A stretch of 45,761 nt of DNA from Chloroflexota bacterium (GCA_012515125.1 JAAYYY010000205.1:1-45761), one strand, 5' to 3'. Shown: positions 1-9,455, numbered from the stretch's first letter. The notes: a model not told the origin generated them from the letters alone. Translations and numbers: made by a program.

Positions 1-462
1 TATGGGGACGAGATCCTGCTGGGCATGGGCACGCTCACCTGCCCCGAGCAGGCTGAGGAAGCGGCCGGCGCCGGTGCTCATTACCTCGTCAGCCCGATGA
101 TTGACGAGGCGCTTGCCGGGGCGATGGTCGCCACGGGCCGCGTTGTCATGATCGGCGCGCTGACCCCGACCGAGATCGTGCGCGCCCACCGGCTGGGCTC
201 CGACGTGGTCAAGCTCTTTCCCGGCTCGCTCGGCGGGCCCGCCTATCTCAAGGCCATCCGCGGGCCGTTTCCCGATATCCCGATCATGCCTACGGGCGGC
301 GTCGAAGCCGGCAATCTGGCCGACTGGTTTGCGGCGGGCGCGTTTGCCGTCGGCGCGGGCAGTAACCTCTGTCCGAAGCCTCTCGTGCAAGCGGGCCACT
401 GGGACGAGATCACGGAGCTGGCCCGCGCCTTTGTCGCTGCGGTTTCCGCCGCCCGCTCGTAA
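1..462 (+). CDS. eda: KDPG/KHG aldolase, 3' part
   Basis: The frame is open to the left edge of the window, so the 5' end is missing and the track's ATG at 25 is internal. The protein is a 2-dehydro-3-deoxy-phosphogluconate / 4-hydroxy-2-oxoglutarate aldolase, a cytoplasmic class I aldolase that splits KDPG into pyruvate and glyceraldehyde-3-phosphate. Visible family marks are the 'GMGTL' strand, 'HYLVSP', the Schiff-base lysine in 'VVKLFPG', and the phosphate-binding 'MPTGGV' with a following 'AVGAGS'. The remaining 153 residues cover roughly the C-terminal three quarters of a ~210-aa family member. The next gene starts 41 bases downstream on the same strand and also looks like carbohydrate or acid metabolism, so a shared catabolic operon is likely. 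Confidence 0.9.
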   Translation, partial: YGDEILLGMGTLTCPEQAEEAAGAGAHYLVSPMIDEALAGAMVATGRVVMIGALTPTEIVRAHRLGSDVVKLFPGSLGGPAYLKAIRGPFPDIPIMPTGGVEAGNLADWFAAGAFAVGAGSNLCPKPLVQAGHWDEITELARAFVAAVSAARS

Positions 463-503
463 AGCGCTCACCTTTATCGACAACAAACACAACAGGAGTA
501 GCA

Positions 504-2840
504 GTGAACGACTTGACGCCCGACGGCAATCGCAGCCTGGAATATGAGATCGTCACCAAAGAGGTGCCCACTTTTTACTTTATTGGCGTGACCACCGGCA
601 AGTCCTCGATCAACAAGGTCTTTCCCCTGTGGATGCAGGAGATGGGCCGGCCGGAGGTGGTGCTGGAAGGGATCGACCACGCCATCCACGACGACCCGGA
701 GGCGTACCGGCGCTCGGTGGCGCAGATCAAGTATGACCCGAACAGCCTGGGCGCGCTGGTGACCACGCACAAGATCGACCTTTTCAACGCCGCGCGCGAC
801 CTGTTCGACGAGGTTGACCCCTATGCCGGGCTGACCGGCGAGGTATCCTGTATCGCCAGCCGGGAGGACGGCCGTCTCGCCGGCTATGCCAAAGACCCGA
901 TCACCGCCGGGTTGAGCATGGACGCGATCGTCGGCGAGAACTACTTCGGGCGGACAGGCGGCCATGTTCTGCTGCTGGGGGCCGGCGGCTCGTCGGTGGC
1001 GACGGTGCTCCATCTGATCAACAAGAAGCAGCCCGGCGACCGGCCGGAGAGAATCGTCGTCGTCAACCGCTCGCAGGGGCGGCTGGACCACATGAAGCAG
1101 ATGGTCGATTCGCTGGAACCGGACATCGAGATCGTCTACGTCTGCAACGACGACCCGCGCGTGAATGACCGGCTGATGGCCGAGCTGCCGCCCGGAAGTA
1201 TCGTCATTAACGCCACCGGTATGGGCAAGGATACCCCCGGCTCGCCGCTGACGGACGCGGGCGTGTTCCCGCAGGACGGCATCGCCTGGGAGTTCAACTA
1301 TCGCGGCGAGCTGGACTTCATGCACCAGGCGCTGGCGCAGGCCGAAAAGCGCAACCTGCGCGTCGAAGATGGCTGGGTCTATTTCATCCACGGCTGGTCG
1401 CAGGTCATCGGTGAGGCGCTGAATGTCCCGATAACGCCGGAGCTGTTTGAGCGTCTGGAGAAGGCAGCCGCTTCAACCCGTAGCTCCCTGACAGATAGCA
1501 AGAGAGGAGGTTTTACGATGAGCAAAGCAAGACTGGCTCCGGTCTATTTCGATCCGGGCCGTGATGAGGATTTTGACAGGCAACTGGCAAGACTGCAGGA
1601 GATGCTGGCCGGCGAAGCGACCTTTCTGGAGCCGGTGGCGCTGGGCGCGGCTATCCCGGACGAAGCGGATGCCGTGATCTTCCCCCAGCTTCTGGGCGAG
1701 GCCTATCGTAAGCTGGACGCGTTTAAGGCGATGAACCGGCCGGTGCTGCTGGTGACCAGCGAGTTCGGCACGATCAACATGTGGGATTGGGAGATTGCCA
1801 ACTACCTGCGCGTCGAGGGGCTGGATCCCATCGCGCCGTATAACCTGGAGCAGACGAAGACGGCCTGCCGGGCGCTGGCGGTGCGGCGCGCGCTGAGCGA
1901 GAGCAAGTTCATCGTCTACCAGGACAACCCCGGCGAAGGCTTCCAGGCGGACATCTTCAAGCGCTTCTACTGGTGGGAAGTCGAAGCCGTGCAGCGCATC
2001 TTTGACCACTATGGCGTCACCATTGAGAAGCGCAGCTTCAAGGAGCTGGCGGCACGGGCCAAAGCCCTGCCCGATGCGCAGGCCGACGCCGTGTGGGCAC
2101 AGTGGAATCTGCCGGCTAGCGGGCTGGGGCCGGGGCAGCTCCGCAGCGCAGTGAAGATGTACATCGCCCTCAAGGCGGAGCTGGAAGCAGAAAGCCACGT
2201 CGCCGGCATGGGCATCAACTGCCTCAACGAGTCCCATTTTTCGGACACCACGCCCTGCCTGGCCTGGAACATGCTCTACGAAGAAAAGGGGCTGATCTGG
2301 GGCTGCGAGGCCGACACAATGTCGATGCTCACCAAGCACATCCTGCACAAAACGCTCGACGTGCCCATCATGATGACCAACCTGTATCCGTTCCTGATGG
2401 GCCAGGCGGCGCTCAAGCACGAGCGTATCCCCAACTTCCCGGAGGTGGACGAGCCGGAGAACCACATCCTCGTGGCCCACTGCGGCTACCTGGGCGTCGT
2501 GCCGCAAACTTTTGCAACCGAGTGGCAGGTGAAGCCGCGCGTGCTGGCGATCACCGACCCCAACGCCATTGCGCTGGACGCGCGCCTGCCCGAGGGGCCG
2601 ATGACGCTGGCCAAGCTGATGCCCACGATGGACAGGATGACAGTGGTCGAAGGCCAGCTCGAAGGGTACGTGCAGTATGACGATTCCGACTGCCTCAACG
2701 GCGGCGTGCTGCGCGTTGCCGACGGCCACCGGATGGTGAATAACATCTCGTCGCACCACTACCTGCTGACGACCGGGCACAACCGCAAGGATATCGAGCT
2801 GATCGGCAAGGTCTTCGGCTTTGCCGTGGAAGCTTTTTAG
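504..2840 (+). CDS. Shikimate dehydrogenase-like / fucose-isomerase-like fusion ORF
   Basis: One uninterrupted 778-codon frame joins two protein families. Residues 1 to about 330 look like the shikimate/quinate dehydrogenase family. They include 'GALVTTHK' (equivalent of the NxTxPxK substrate loop), a Rossmann 'GAGGSSVA' near residue 158 and 'NATGMG' near 235. Residues from about 339 look like an L-fucose/L-arabinose isomerase-like protein, with 'GINCLNE', 'CEADTMSMLTKHIL' and a late 'HCGYLG'. The junction carries a strong Shine-Dalgarno and an in-frame ATG at 1518, exactly where a separate second gene would start. The cell may therefore make a fusion, two proteins, or both. Placement after a KDPG aldolase suggests oxidation or isomerisation of a sugar or sugar acid. 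The substrate is unknown. Confidence 0.75.
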   Translation: MNDLTPDGNRSLEYEIVTKEVPTFYFIGVTTGKSSINKVFPLWMQEMGRPEVVLEGIDHAIHDDPEAYRRSVAQIKYDPNSLGALVTTHKIDLFNAARDLFDEVDPYAGLTGEVSCIASREDGRLAGYAKDPITAGLSMDAIVGENYFGRTGGHVLLLGAGGSSVATVLHLINKKQPGDRPERIVVVNRSQGRLDHMKQMVDSLEPDIEIVYVCNDDPRVNDRLMAELPPGSIVINATGMGKDTPGSPLTDAGVFPQDGIAWEFNYRGELDFMHQALAQAEKRNLRVEDGWVYFIHGWSQVIGEALNVPITPELFERLEKAAASTRSSLTDSKRGGFTMSKARLAPVYFDPGRDEDFDRQLARLQEMLAGEATFLEPVALGAAIPDEADAVIFPQLLGEAYRKLDAFKAMNRPVLLVTSEFGTINMWDWEIANYLRVEGLDPIAPYNLEQTKTACRALAVRRALSESKFIVYQDNPGEGFQADIFKRFYWWEVEAVQRIFDHYGVTIEKRSFKELAARAKALPDAQADAVWAQWNLPASGLGPGQLRSAVKMYIALKAELEAESHVAGMGINCLNESHFSDTTPCLAWNMLYEEKGLIWGCEADTMSMLTKHILHKTLDVPIMMTNLYPFLMGQAALKHERIPNFPEVDEPENHILVAHCGYLGVVPQTFATEWQVKPRVLAITDPNAIALDARLPEGPMTLAKLMPTMDRMTVVEGQLEGYVQYDDSDCLNGGVLRVADGHRMVNNISSHHYLLTTGHNRKDIELIGKVFGFAVEAF
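1504..1520 (+). promoter_or_regulatory. Internal Shine-Dalgarno and start codon
   Basis: 'gaggagg' at 1504-1510 lies 7 bases before an ATG at 1518 that is in frame with the long ORF. The second half (440 aa) could be translated on its own from here. No in-frame stop separates the halves. Confidence 0.7.
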
Positions 2841-3051
2841 GGCTGGCCGCGGGCGGACATGGCGACAGCGCTGTCCGCAGCTTGCCGCCAGACAGCGCCG
2901 CCTGACGTTCATCACTTTTGGCTTTGGCCAGGTTGACCTATACTGGGCAGCGATCCTGGCTGCCTGCCCTCCCGTGCGCCGGCAGTGAGGAGTTTCATGC
3001 TGCCAGGCGTAAGGCTCAATGGAGCCGGTTCGCCCAGTTGAGGAGAATCAG

Positions 3052-4125
3052 ATGAGCAGACCCAAGCTGTTGAGCCTCTTCTTTGCCGTATTCCTCATCT
3101 TCATAGGCATTACTGCCAATCTGTGGGCGAGTGGCTCCGCTCCCGGCCAGCCTTTGCCGTTCCCGACACGCCCTAAGGTGGTAGACGAGGCAGAGATCGC
3201 GGCAGAGACGCTCAGGCAGACGTTCCTGCCGGCCCTCTTCGCGCCGGGCACAGGCGAAGCGCCGCCCTGGCTTGACACCGGCAGCAGGTCGGCTGTCGAG
3301 CAGTTCTATCTGGTCGACTACAGGGCCTCTGAGGGAATTGCGCCGGCGTGGACGGGCAATCATGGGAGCTGTAGTCCGGGAACGACCTCGGCGCAGTTCC
3401 AGGATGCCGTTCTGCGCCGGATCAACTACTTCCGGCGGATGAGCGGCATCCCGCCGGTCACTGGCTTCAAGGCGGAGTACAACCAGAAAGCGCAGGCAGC
3501 CGCCTTAATCATGAGCGTCAACAACCAGCTGAGCCATACGCCGCCGGCAAGCTGGGACTGTTTCAGCGACGACGGCTATGAAGGCGCGAGCAGCTCCAAC
3601 CTCTTCCTGGGGATTTACGGGGCGCAGGCGATCAGTGGCTATATAGCAGATCCCGGCGACGGCAACTACTTCGTCGGCCATCGCCGCTGGATTTTGTATC
3701 CACAAACCCAGTATATGGGCACAGGTGATGTGCCGCCCACCGGCGGCCACCCGGCGGCCAACGCCCTCTGGGTATTTGACGACGAGAATAGCTGGGGTGA
3801 GCGCCCGGAGACAAGAGATGACTATGTCGCCTGGCCGCCTCCCGGTTATGTGCCCCGTCAGGTCGTCTATCCGCGCTGGTCGTTTGCCTATCCGGGCGCC
3901 GATTTCTCAGCCGCCACGGTCTCGATGTCTCGGAACGGTCAGGCTGTGGCGGTGACCGTCCGCCCTGTCGCAACCGGTTTTGGCGAGAACACGATTGTCT
4001 GGGAGCCGAACGAGTCCATTCCGAATGAGGACACGACGTACTCGGTTACGCTTCAGAATGTCATCGCCGAGGGCAGCCCACGGAGCTTTTCCTACGAAGT
4101 GATTACCTTTACTGCGGGCGACTAG
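3052..4125 (+). CDS. Secreted CAP/SCP domain protein
   Basis: A 357-aa exported protein. The start at 3052 is preferred over the track's 3019 because 'gaggaga' sits just upstream and the signal peptide then begins properly (basic 'MSRPK', a hydrophobic run, cleavage near 'LWAS'). The centre carries a CAP (cysteine-rich secretory/PR-1) domain: 'INYFRRMSGIPPV', a histidine in 'LSHTPPASW' and the family signature 'VGHRRWILYP' around residue 215. The C-terminal ~100 residues are beta-rich and may be an Ig-like or adhesion module. Bacterial CAP proteins are extracellular. Their activities vary, so no substrate is claimed. It stands alone between two intergenic gaps. Confidence 0.8.
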   Translation: MSRPKLLSLFFAVFLIFIGITANLWASGSAPGQPLPFPTRPKVVDEAEIAAETLRQTFLPALFAPGTGEAPPWLDTGSRSAVEQFYLVDYRASEGIAPAWTGNHGSCSPGTTSAQFQDAVLRRINYFRRMSGIPPVTGFKAEYNQKAQAAALIMSVNNQLSHTPPASWDCFSDDGYEGASSSNLFLGIYGAQAISGYIADPGDGNYFVGHRRWILYPQTQYMGTGDVPPTGGHPAANALWVFDDENSWGERPETRDDYVAWPPPGYVPRQVVYPRWSFAYPGADFSAATVSMSRNGQAVAVTVRPVATGFGENTIVWEPNESIPNEDTTYSVTLQNVIAEGSPRSFSYEVITFTAGD

Positions 4126-4321
4126 AAGCGTGGAAAATGCCAGGGCGGATTGAAGTGTCGTTGGTTACGGATATTCGTCCATCCAGAACCCGTCAACCGT
4201 AACGCGACCCTAGCCTTTCTCCAGGCGACAGCTTGTTCGCAGACCCTCTCGAGGGTGCTGCTTGGCTTTCTCCTGAATGCGACGATAATTGCCGGATTCC
4301 AATCATCAAGGAGAAATCAAC

Positions 4322-5302
4322 GTGAAAGTGCTTGTGACCGGCGGCGCCGGGTACATTGGTAGTGTCGTGGCCTGGGAGCTGATCCGCCAGGGCGACGAAG
4401 TGGTGGTTCTGGACAACCTGTATATGGGCCACCGGGAAGCGGTTCCGGCCGGAGCCGCCTTCGTCGAGGGCGATCTGGCCGACCGGGCGCTGGTGGAGCG
4501 GGTCATGGCCGAGCACCGGCCCGACGCCGTGATGCACTTTGCCTCCCACACGCTCGTCGGCGAGTCAATGGCCGAGCCCTCCCTGTATCTGCGCGATAAC
4601 GTGGTCAACGGGCTGAACCTGATCGAGAGCGCGGTCGGGCACGGCGTGCGGCGCTTCATCCTCAGCTCGACGGCGAACCTCTTCGACGACCCGGCGGAGA
4701 TGCCGATCAAGAGCAGCGAGCGGATCGTGCCGGGCAGCCCGTATGGCGAATCGAAGCATATTCTGGAGCGCATCCTCTACTGGATGGACCGTATCCACGG
4801 GCTGCGCTACGCGGCGCTGCGCTACTTCAACGCCTGCGGCGCTGCGCACGAAGACCTGGGCGAAGAGCACCACCCGGAGACACACCTAATCCCGCTGGTG
4901 CTGCAGGTGGCGCTGGGACAGCGGGAGAAAATCGTCATCTTTGGCGACGACTACCCGACGCCGGACGGCACCTGTATTCGCGACTATATTCACGTGCTCG
5001 ACCTGGCGCAGGCGCACATTCTGGCCCTCCGCGCGCTGGACGCCGGCAGCCGGACCTACAACCTGGGTAACGGCAAGGGCTACAGCGTGAAAGAGGTGAT
5101 CGAGACGGCGCGCGCGGTCACCGGGCACCCGATTCCGGCCGAGGTCGGCCCGCGCCGGCCCGGCGACCCGGCTGAGCTGGTGGCCGACAGCCTGGCGATC
5201 CGCGAAGAGCTGGGCTGGGAGCCGCGGTACGACTTGCGGGCCATTCTGGAAAGCGCCTGGGCGTGGCACAAGAAGCACCCGCAGGGGTACGGGGATCAGT
5301 AG
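4322..5302 (+). CDS. galE: UDP-glucose 4-epimerase
   Basis: A 326-aa extended short-chain dehydrogenase interconverting UDP-glucose and UDP-galactose in the cytoplasm. GTG at 4322 is chosen because 'aaggag' lies upstream and the nucleotide-binding glycine motif 'GGAGYIGS' then falls at residues 7-14, as in other GalE proteins. The catalytic set is visible: 'SSTANLF' (Ser/Thr), 'YGESK' (Tyr-x-x-x-Lys) and the later 'FNACGA' substrate loop. Length is normal. It could supply UDP-galactose to the glycosyltransferase cluster at the other end of the window, but it is not linked to it by operon structure. Related UDP-sugar epimerases (glucuronate, GlcNAc) cannot be excluded by sequence reading. Confidence 0.88.
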   Translation: MKVLVTGGAGYIGSVVAWELIRQGDEVVVLDNLYMGHREAVPAGAAFVEGDLADRALVERVMAEHRPDAVMHFASHTLVGESMAEPSLYLRDNVVNGLNLIESAVGHGVRRFILSSTANLFDDPAEMPIKSSERIVPGSPYGESKHILERILYWMDRIHGLRYAALRYFNACGAAHEDLGEEHHPETHLIPLVLQVALGQREKIVIFGDDYPTPDGTCIRDYIHVLDLAQAHILALRALDAGSRTYNLGNGKGYSVKEVIETARAVTGHPIPAEVGPRRPGDPAELVADSLAIREELGWEPRYDLRAILESAWAWHKKHPQGYGDQ

Positions 5303-5318
5303 GTAGCAGCCAGTGGCC

Positions 5319-5356
5319 GGTGATCAGAGGTCGGGTTTCCCCGATCTCTGGTCACC
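5319..5356. terminator. Convergent hairpin between galE and SGNH gene
   Basis: Near-perfect inverted repeat: 'ggtgatcagaggtcggg' pairs with 'cccgatctctggtcacc', with two mismatches that become G-U pairs and a 4-base loop. It lies between convergent genes and includes the stop codon of the minus-strand gene. There is no obvious T-tract, so it is a terminator-like structure rather than a classic intrinsic terminator. Confidence 0.5.
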
Positions 5357-6440
5357 GCTCCCACGTTATGAGGGGTAAGTAACGGGCATGGGTGTGCGGC
5401 GGCGGTGGCGTCGGGGGCGGGGGCAGCGGGCCGTCGAGGAACCACGGCTGGGTGGTGCTGTCGCTCTTGAAGAATTCCAGGAGCTGGGCGGCGACCTTCT
5501 GCACGCCGCTGTCTGAGGGGTGGGTGCAGTCCTGTGCGAGGTCGTCCGGCGACCAGACGAGGCCATCGGAGCGCGGGTTCAGGCCGTCAATCCACAGGTA
5601 CGGCCCCCAGGAGAGGAAGGGGGCCACGACCGGGCCGCTTTGGGGATCGTAGTTGAGGGCCGGGTCGCCATCAATCTGCTGCTCGATCAGCCACTTGACG
5701 GAAAAACCGCTCTCGAAGGCGGCGGGCTCTGGGCTGAGTCCGTGCCAGTAAGTGTAGCTGCGCGTGCGGCTGCTGAGATAGGCGAGCTTCACGTTGGGAT
5801 AGCGAATCTTGAGCGCGCGCACGATCTGGACGAGATCGCCCTGCAGCAGCTCGGCCCGCTGGGGGAAAAGGCCGTTGCCCGTGCGCACGTTCTTGATCCA
5901 GGCTACCTGTACCTGCGCCGGGCTGAGACCGGCGCTGGCAAGCCTCGCGTCCACCCGATCCCAGGCGGGCGCATTGGGGTCTGTCCAGTCCGTGGAAATC
6001 TGGCTTGGCTGCGCGCCGTTAATCAGTCGTAGCTGCGGGTGAACGTCAGGGTCGGCGTTGACGAGGCTGATGAACGCGCCAAACTCCATCGCCGCGTTGG
6101 ACATCCCAGACGAAATCATGACGATGTGCCCGGCGGGATCGGGCTGACCCTGCAAGTTGAGCGGCCTGATCTGTTGGGCAATAGCAACCCCTGCTGCTTC
6201 GTGCGCCGCCGGGCGGACGTTGCTGCCGCCGGGGTAAAGGCCGCCGCTATAGCCGGTGGGGCCTTCATCCATACGCACGTACTCGGCCGGTCCGAGGTCG
6301 TTCAGAGGCAGGCTGACGGACTGGAAGGGTCCGGTGCAGACGTTGTCCGTCTGGGCGCGGGCGACAGGCGCGAGAATCGGTAGGGCCGCCAGCAGGAGAC
6401 AGGCCAGGAAAAGCGCCAGAGAACCTTTCCGCCGCGCCAA
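5352..6440 (-). CDS. Secreted SGNH/GDSL-like hydrolase
   Basis: A 362-aa exported protein starting at a TTG 9 bases after the stop of the metallophosphatase gene, so probably cotranscribed with it. A clear signal peptide ends near 'VARAQ'. The likely nucleophile is the serine in 'SSGMSNAAMEF', and 'DCTHPSDSG' near residue 310 supplies the D-x-x-H pair of the SGNH fold, so an esterase or acetyl-hydrolase is plausible. The substrate is not visible. The C-terminus has a Pro-rich linker and ends 'ARYLPLITWER', a tail style I associate with exported Chloroflexota proteins. Confidence 0.65.
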   Translation of the reverse strand: MARRKGSLALFLACLLLAALPILAPVARAQTDNVCTGPFQSVSLPLNDLGPAEYVRMDEGPTGYSGGLYPGGSNVRPAAHEAAGVAIAQQIRPLNLQGQPDPAGHIVMISSGMSNAAMEFGAFISLVNADPDVHPQLRLINGAQPSQISTDWTDPNAPAWDRVDARLASAGLSPAQVQVAWIKNVRTGNGLFPQRAELLQGDLVQIVRALKIRYPNVKLAYLSSRTRSYTYWHGLSPEPAAFESGFSVKWLIEQQIDGDPALNYDPQSGPVVAPFLSWGPYLWIDGLNPRSDGLVWSPDDLAQDCTHPSDSGVQKVAAQLLEFFKSDSTTQPWFLDGPLPPPPTPPPPHTHARYLPLITWER

Positions 6441-6449
6441 TCCGATGCC

Positions 6450-7190
6450 TTACCCCGTGCCCGTGCGCAGCATGCCGGCGAACTCGTGGGGCATGCCGCC
6501 GGGCATCGTCGTGGCCTCGATGGCCCGGGCAGCCTTCTCCACGTCATAGGGCACGCGCCGGAACTCGACGTCCAGCTTGTCGTCGCGGGCGCGCAGTACG
6601 ACGTAGCCGGCGCGTGGATCGCCGTCCATGGGCTTGCCCACGCTGCCGGCGTTGACGACGTGCCGTCCCGAGGGCAGGACGCGGTGGTAGGGCTTGTGGG
6701 TGTGACCCACGACGAGCACGTCCGCTTCGGCCAGGTCGAGCAGCCGCTCCAGGCTGGCGTCGGGGCGGTCTTCGTAGAGGTATTCGTTGATGCGGCGCGG
6801 GCTGCCGTGGGCCAGTACGACCCGCAGATCGCCCAGCCGGAACGAGATCTGGGGCAATAGCTCGCGCAGGTAAGCCTTGTTTTCGGCCGTCGTATGGGCT
6901 TTGCTCCAGGCGATGGAGCGGTTGCCACGGGCGCGGGCTTCGGGGGTAGGGCAAGCGCAGCCGCAGTCGGCGCTGTTGTGCCCGACGCCCTGGTCGTAGT
7001 TGCCTATGATTGTGGGAATCTGTCGCTCGCGGATGGCGGCGATGACTTCGTTCGGGAAGGTGCCGTAGCCGACGAGGTCGCCAAGACAGTAAAGGTGATT
7101 GTCCAGGCCGTGCGCCGCCATGTCGGCGAAGACGGCTTCCAGGGCGGGCAGGTTGGCGTGAATGTCGCCGAAGATAGTAATCTGATCCAC
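6450..7190 (-). CDS. Calcineurin-like metallophosphoesterase
   Basis: A 246-aa YfcE/MJ0936-type phosphoesterase. The track start (7319) is replaced by GTG at 7190, which follows 'ggaaagga' and places the first metal-binding motif at the N-terminus, as in the family. Metal ligands are visible in order: 'FGDIHAN', 'CLGDLVGYG', 'IGNYDQ', 'LAHGSP' and 'VGHTHKPY'. This is the complete D-x-H / G-D / G-N-x-D / H / G-H-x-H series of a two-metal phosphodiesterase. 'GCACPTPEA' adds a small Cys cluster of unknown purpose. The substrate is unknown and the protein is cytoplasmic by sequence. It is the first gene of a short minus-strand unit with the SGNH hydrolase. Confidence 0.88.
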   Translation of the reverse strand: MDQITIFGDIHANLPALEAVFADMAAHGLDNHLYCLGDLVGYGTFPNEVIAAIRERQIPTIIGNYDQGVGHNSADCGCACPTPEARARGNRSIAWSKAHTTAENKAYLRELLPQISFRLGDLRVVLAHGSPRRINEYLYEDRPDASLERLLDLAEADVLVVGHTHKPYHRVLPSGRHVVNAGSVGKPMDGDPRAGYVVLRARDDKLDVEFRRVPYDVEKAARAIEATTMPGGMPHEFAGMLRTGTG

Positions 7191-7368
7191 AGGTTTTCCT
7201 TTCCCGTGCTGGCGGACTCGGACAGTGATTACGGGTGGAAGCTTAGTTGATCTGCAGATGGAAGGCAAGCGAGGTCCGGCTGCAGCCGGTTTGTTGCCGG
7301 ATTGGGAAGGGGTTATCATCCGGCGACTATGGCGGGTTCCACGAGAGCCGGCAATAAGGAGACGTGCA

Positions 7369-9447
7369 TTGAAAGGAAAACAGAGCGTTCTCGGTTACTG
7401 CAGGTGGCTGCTGGGCGGGCTCCTGCTGCTGGCGGTATTGTCCGGCTGCCGTGATGGCGTGGTGACGCCGACGGCGACGAGCGAACCGGCGACGGCCAGC
7501 ACGCCGACCACGGCTCCGACGGCGACGGAAACGCCGGAGCCAACGGCGACCACCGCCCCGGCGGCGACGACAACGCCTACGGCGACCCCCGAGCCAGGGA
7601 CCGAGCTGCCGCACTTTGAAGAGGCCGCCTGTAACTTTATCGTGCCGGGGGGTGTTGACGTCGAGTGCGGTTACCTGATCGTGGCCGAGGATCGCGACGA
7701 TCCCGAGAACGACCGGACGATCCGCCTGCACGTGGCTATTTTTGCCAGCGAGAGCAGCGCGCCGGCAGCCGAGCCGATTGTCTATCTGGAAGGGGGACCG
7801 GGCGGCGACGCGCTGGAGCTGGTTCCCTTCACCTTTGAACAACGCTTTGCGCCGTTCCTGGCAGACCATACCTTCATCATGTTCGACCAGCGGGGTACGG
7901 GTTACTCGGAGCCGTCCCTGGCCTGTCCGGAGAGCACGGAGCTGGCTCTGGATCTACTGGACGATATCCTGTCCGACGAAGAGGTAAACGCCCTGTACCT
8001 GGAGATGCTCGGCGAATGCCGCGAGCGGCTGCTGGCGGAGGGCGTCAATCTGGCGGTCTACGACAGCGCGGCGAGCGCCGCCGACGTGGACGACCTGCGC
8101 CGGGCGTTGGGCTACGAGCAGTTCAATCTCTACGGTATTAGCTATGGTACGCGCCTGGCGCAGACCATTATGCGCGACTACCCGGAAGGGGTGCGCAGCG
8201 TCATCCTCGACTCCAGCTATCCGATCGCCGCCGATCTGGTGGCGGAGATGCCGGCCAACGCCAGCCGGGCCTTTGAGACTTTCTTCGCCGGCTGCGAAGC
8301 CGACCCGGATTGCGCGGAAGCCTTTCCCGATCTGGAAGCGCGGTTCTATGCGCTGGTCGCGGCGCTGGACGAGGAACCGATTACGGTGCCCGTCTTCTAC
8401 GTCTTTGACCGCCAGAATTACGATGCGGCGCTGCAGGGCGACGACCTGATCGCCATCTTCTTCCAGTCGCTCTATTCGTCGGACGTTATCCAGCTACTGC
8501 CGCAGTTGATCGCCGACATGGAGAGCGGTGATTACGAGCTGCTGAGCACCCTGCTCTCCAACTTTATCCTGAACAACGAGTACTCAAGCGTGGGCATGTA
8601 TTACGCCGTGCAGTGCGCCGAAGAGGTTGCTTTCGCCGGCGAGGAACAGCTAGACGACGTTGAAAACCCGCGCCTGCGCGACTATTACGAAGGCGCTGCC
8701 GTCGAGGAGGTGCAGGCCTGCGCGCTGTGGGACGTGCCGGCAGCGCCCGCATTGGAGAATGAGCCGGCGAGCAGCGACATTCCCACGCTGGTACTGGCCG
8801 GCGAGTACGATCCGATTACGCCGCCCGAATGGGGAGAACAGGTAGCGGAAACACTGGACAACGCCACTTTCGTGCAGTTCCCCGGCCTGGGGCACGGCGT
8901 CAGCGTAGACCACCCCTGCCCGCTGCAGATTGCGCTGGATTTTCTGGAGGCCCCGGAAGCCGAGCTGGATACCGGCTGTGTCGCGCAGATGGCCGGCCCA
9001 TCCTTCATTCTGCCGGGCGAGCCGGAAGCTGTGACTCTGGTGCCCTTCACGGAGGAAATACTGGGCACAGAATATAGCGGCGTCGTGCCCGAGGGTTGGG
9101 AGGCGCAGGGTAATGGCGCCTACGCCCGGCAGCAGACTGCGCTGGACCAGACGCTTCTGCTACAGCAGGTCGTGGCGGGCGGCGATGCCGACCTGTTCCT
9201 GACACTGCTTTCGGACCAGCTTGGGCTGGAGGATACGCCGCAGACCAGCGGCGAATACGTGGATGCGGCCGGGCGAGCGTGGACGCTTTACGAGACGGAC
9301 GTGCAGGGCACGCCGGCCAACCTGGCGCTGGTCGATGCCGTCGGCCTGACTTACATCGTCATTCTCTTCAGCAGCGCAGACGAGCAGCCCTTCTATGTCG
9401 ACGAAGTGTTCCTGCCGGCGCTGGAGGCAATCGAGGCGGGCGACTGA
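7369..9447 (+). CDS. Alpha/beta-hydrolase lipoprotein, TAP-type peptidase
   Basis: A 692-aa lipoprotein. Translation most likely begins at TTG 7369 (preceded by 'aaggag'), which gives a short basic start, a hydrophobic run and the lipobox 'LSGC' at residue 27. A ~50-residue Thr/Pro/Ala-rich linker follows. The catalytic domain is an alpha/beta hydrolase of the tripeptidyl-aminopeptidase type: oxyanion 'EGGPGGD', 'DQRGTGYSEP', nucleophile in 'YGISYGT' near residue 257, acid in 'GEYDPITPP' and histidine in 'GLGHGVS', with the TAP-like C-terminal part between. The last ~170 residues are an extra domain of unknown role. It is probably an extracytoplasmic exopeptidase or proline iminopeptidase relative. 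Confidence 0.85.
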   Translation: MKGKQSVLGYCRWLLGGLLLLAVLSGCRDGVVTPTATSEPATASTPTTAPTATETPEPTATTAPAATTTPTATPEPGTELPHFEEAACNFIVPGGVDVECGYLIVAEDRDDPENDRTIRLHVAIFASESSAPAAEPIVYLEGGPGGDALELVPFTFEQRFAPFLADHTFIMFDQRGTGYSEPSLACPESTELALDLLDDILSDEEVNALYLEMLGECRERLLAEGVNLAVYDSAASAADVDDLRRALGYEQFNLYGISYGTRLAQTIMRDYPEGVRSVILDSSYPIAADLVAEMPANASRAFETFFAGCEADPDCAEAFPDLEARFYALVAALDEEPITVPVFYVFDRQNYDAALQGDDLIAIFFQSLYSSDVIQLLPQLIADMESGDYELLSTLLSNFILNNEYSSVGMYYAVQCAEEVAFAGEEQLDDVENPRLRDYYEGAAVEEVQACALWDVPAAPALENEPASSDIPTLVLAGEYDPITPPEWGEQVAETLDNATFVQFPGLGHGVSVDHPCPLQIALDFLEAPEAELDTGCVAQMAGPSFILPGEPEAVTLVPFTEEILGTEYSGVVPEGWEAQGNGAYARQQTALDQTLLLQQVVAGGDADLFLTLLSDQLGLEDTPQTSGEYVDAAGRAWTLYETDVQGTPANLALVDAVGLTYIVILFSSADEQPFYVDEVFLPALEAIEAGD

Positions 9448-9455
9448 GAGGCAAT

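Noticed and set aside
1473-2915. 480-codon minus-strand ORF opposite the isomerase half
   Set aside because: Shadow of a recognisable plus-strand gene in GC-rich sequence; composition is His/Arg/Val-rich with no family motifs.
4150-4362. 70-codon plus-strand ORF before galE
   Set aside because: No ribosome site or motif and it runs into galE; the galE start with its own Shine-Dalgarno is much better supported.
7488-7610. Repetitive ACG/GCG-rich stretch considered as a DNA repeat or CRISPR-like array
   Set aside because: It is simply the Thr/Pro/Ala linker of the lipoprotein; no regular repeat-spacer pattern.
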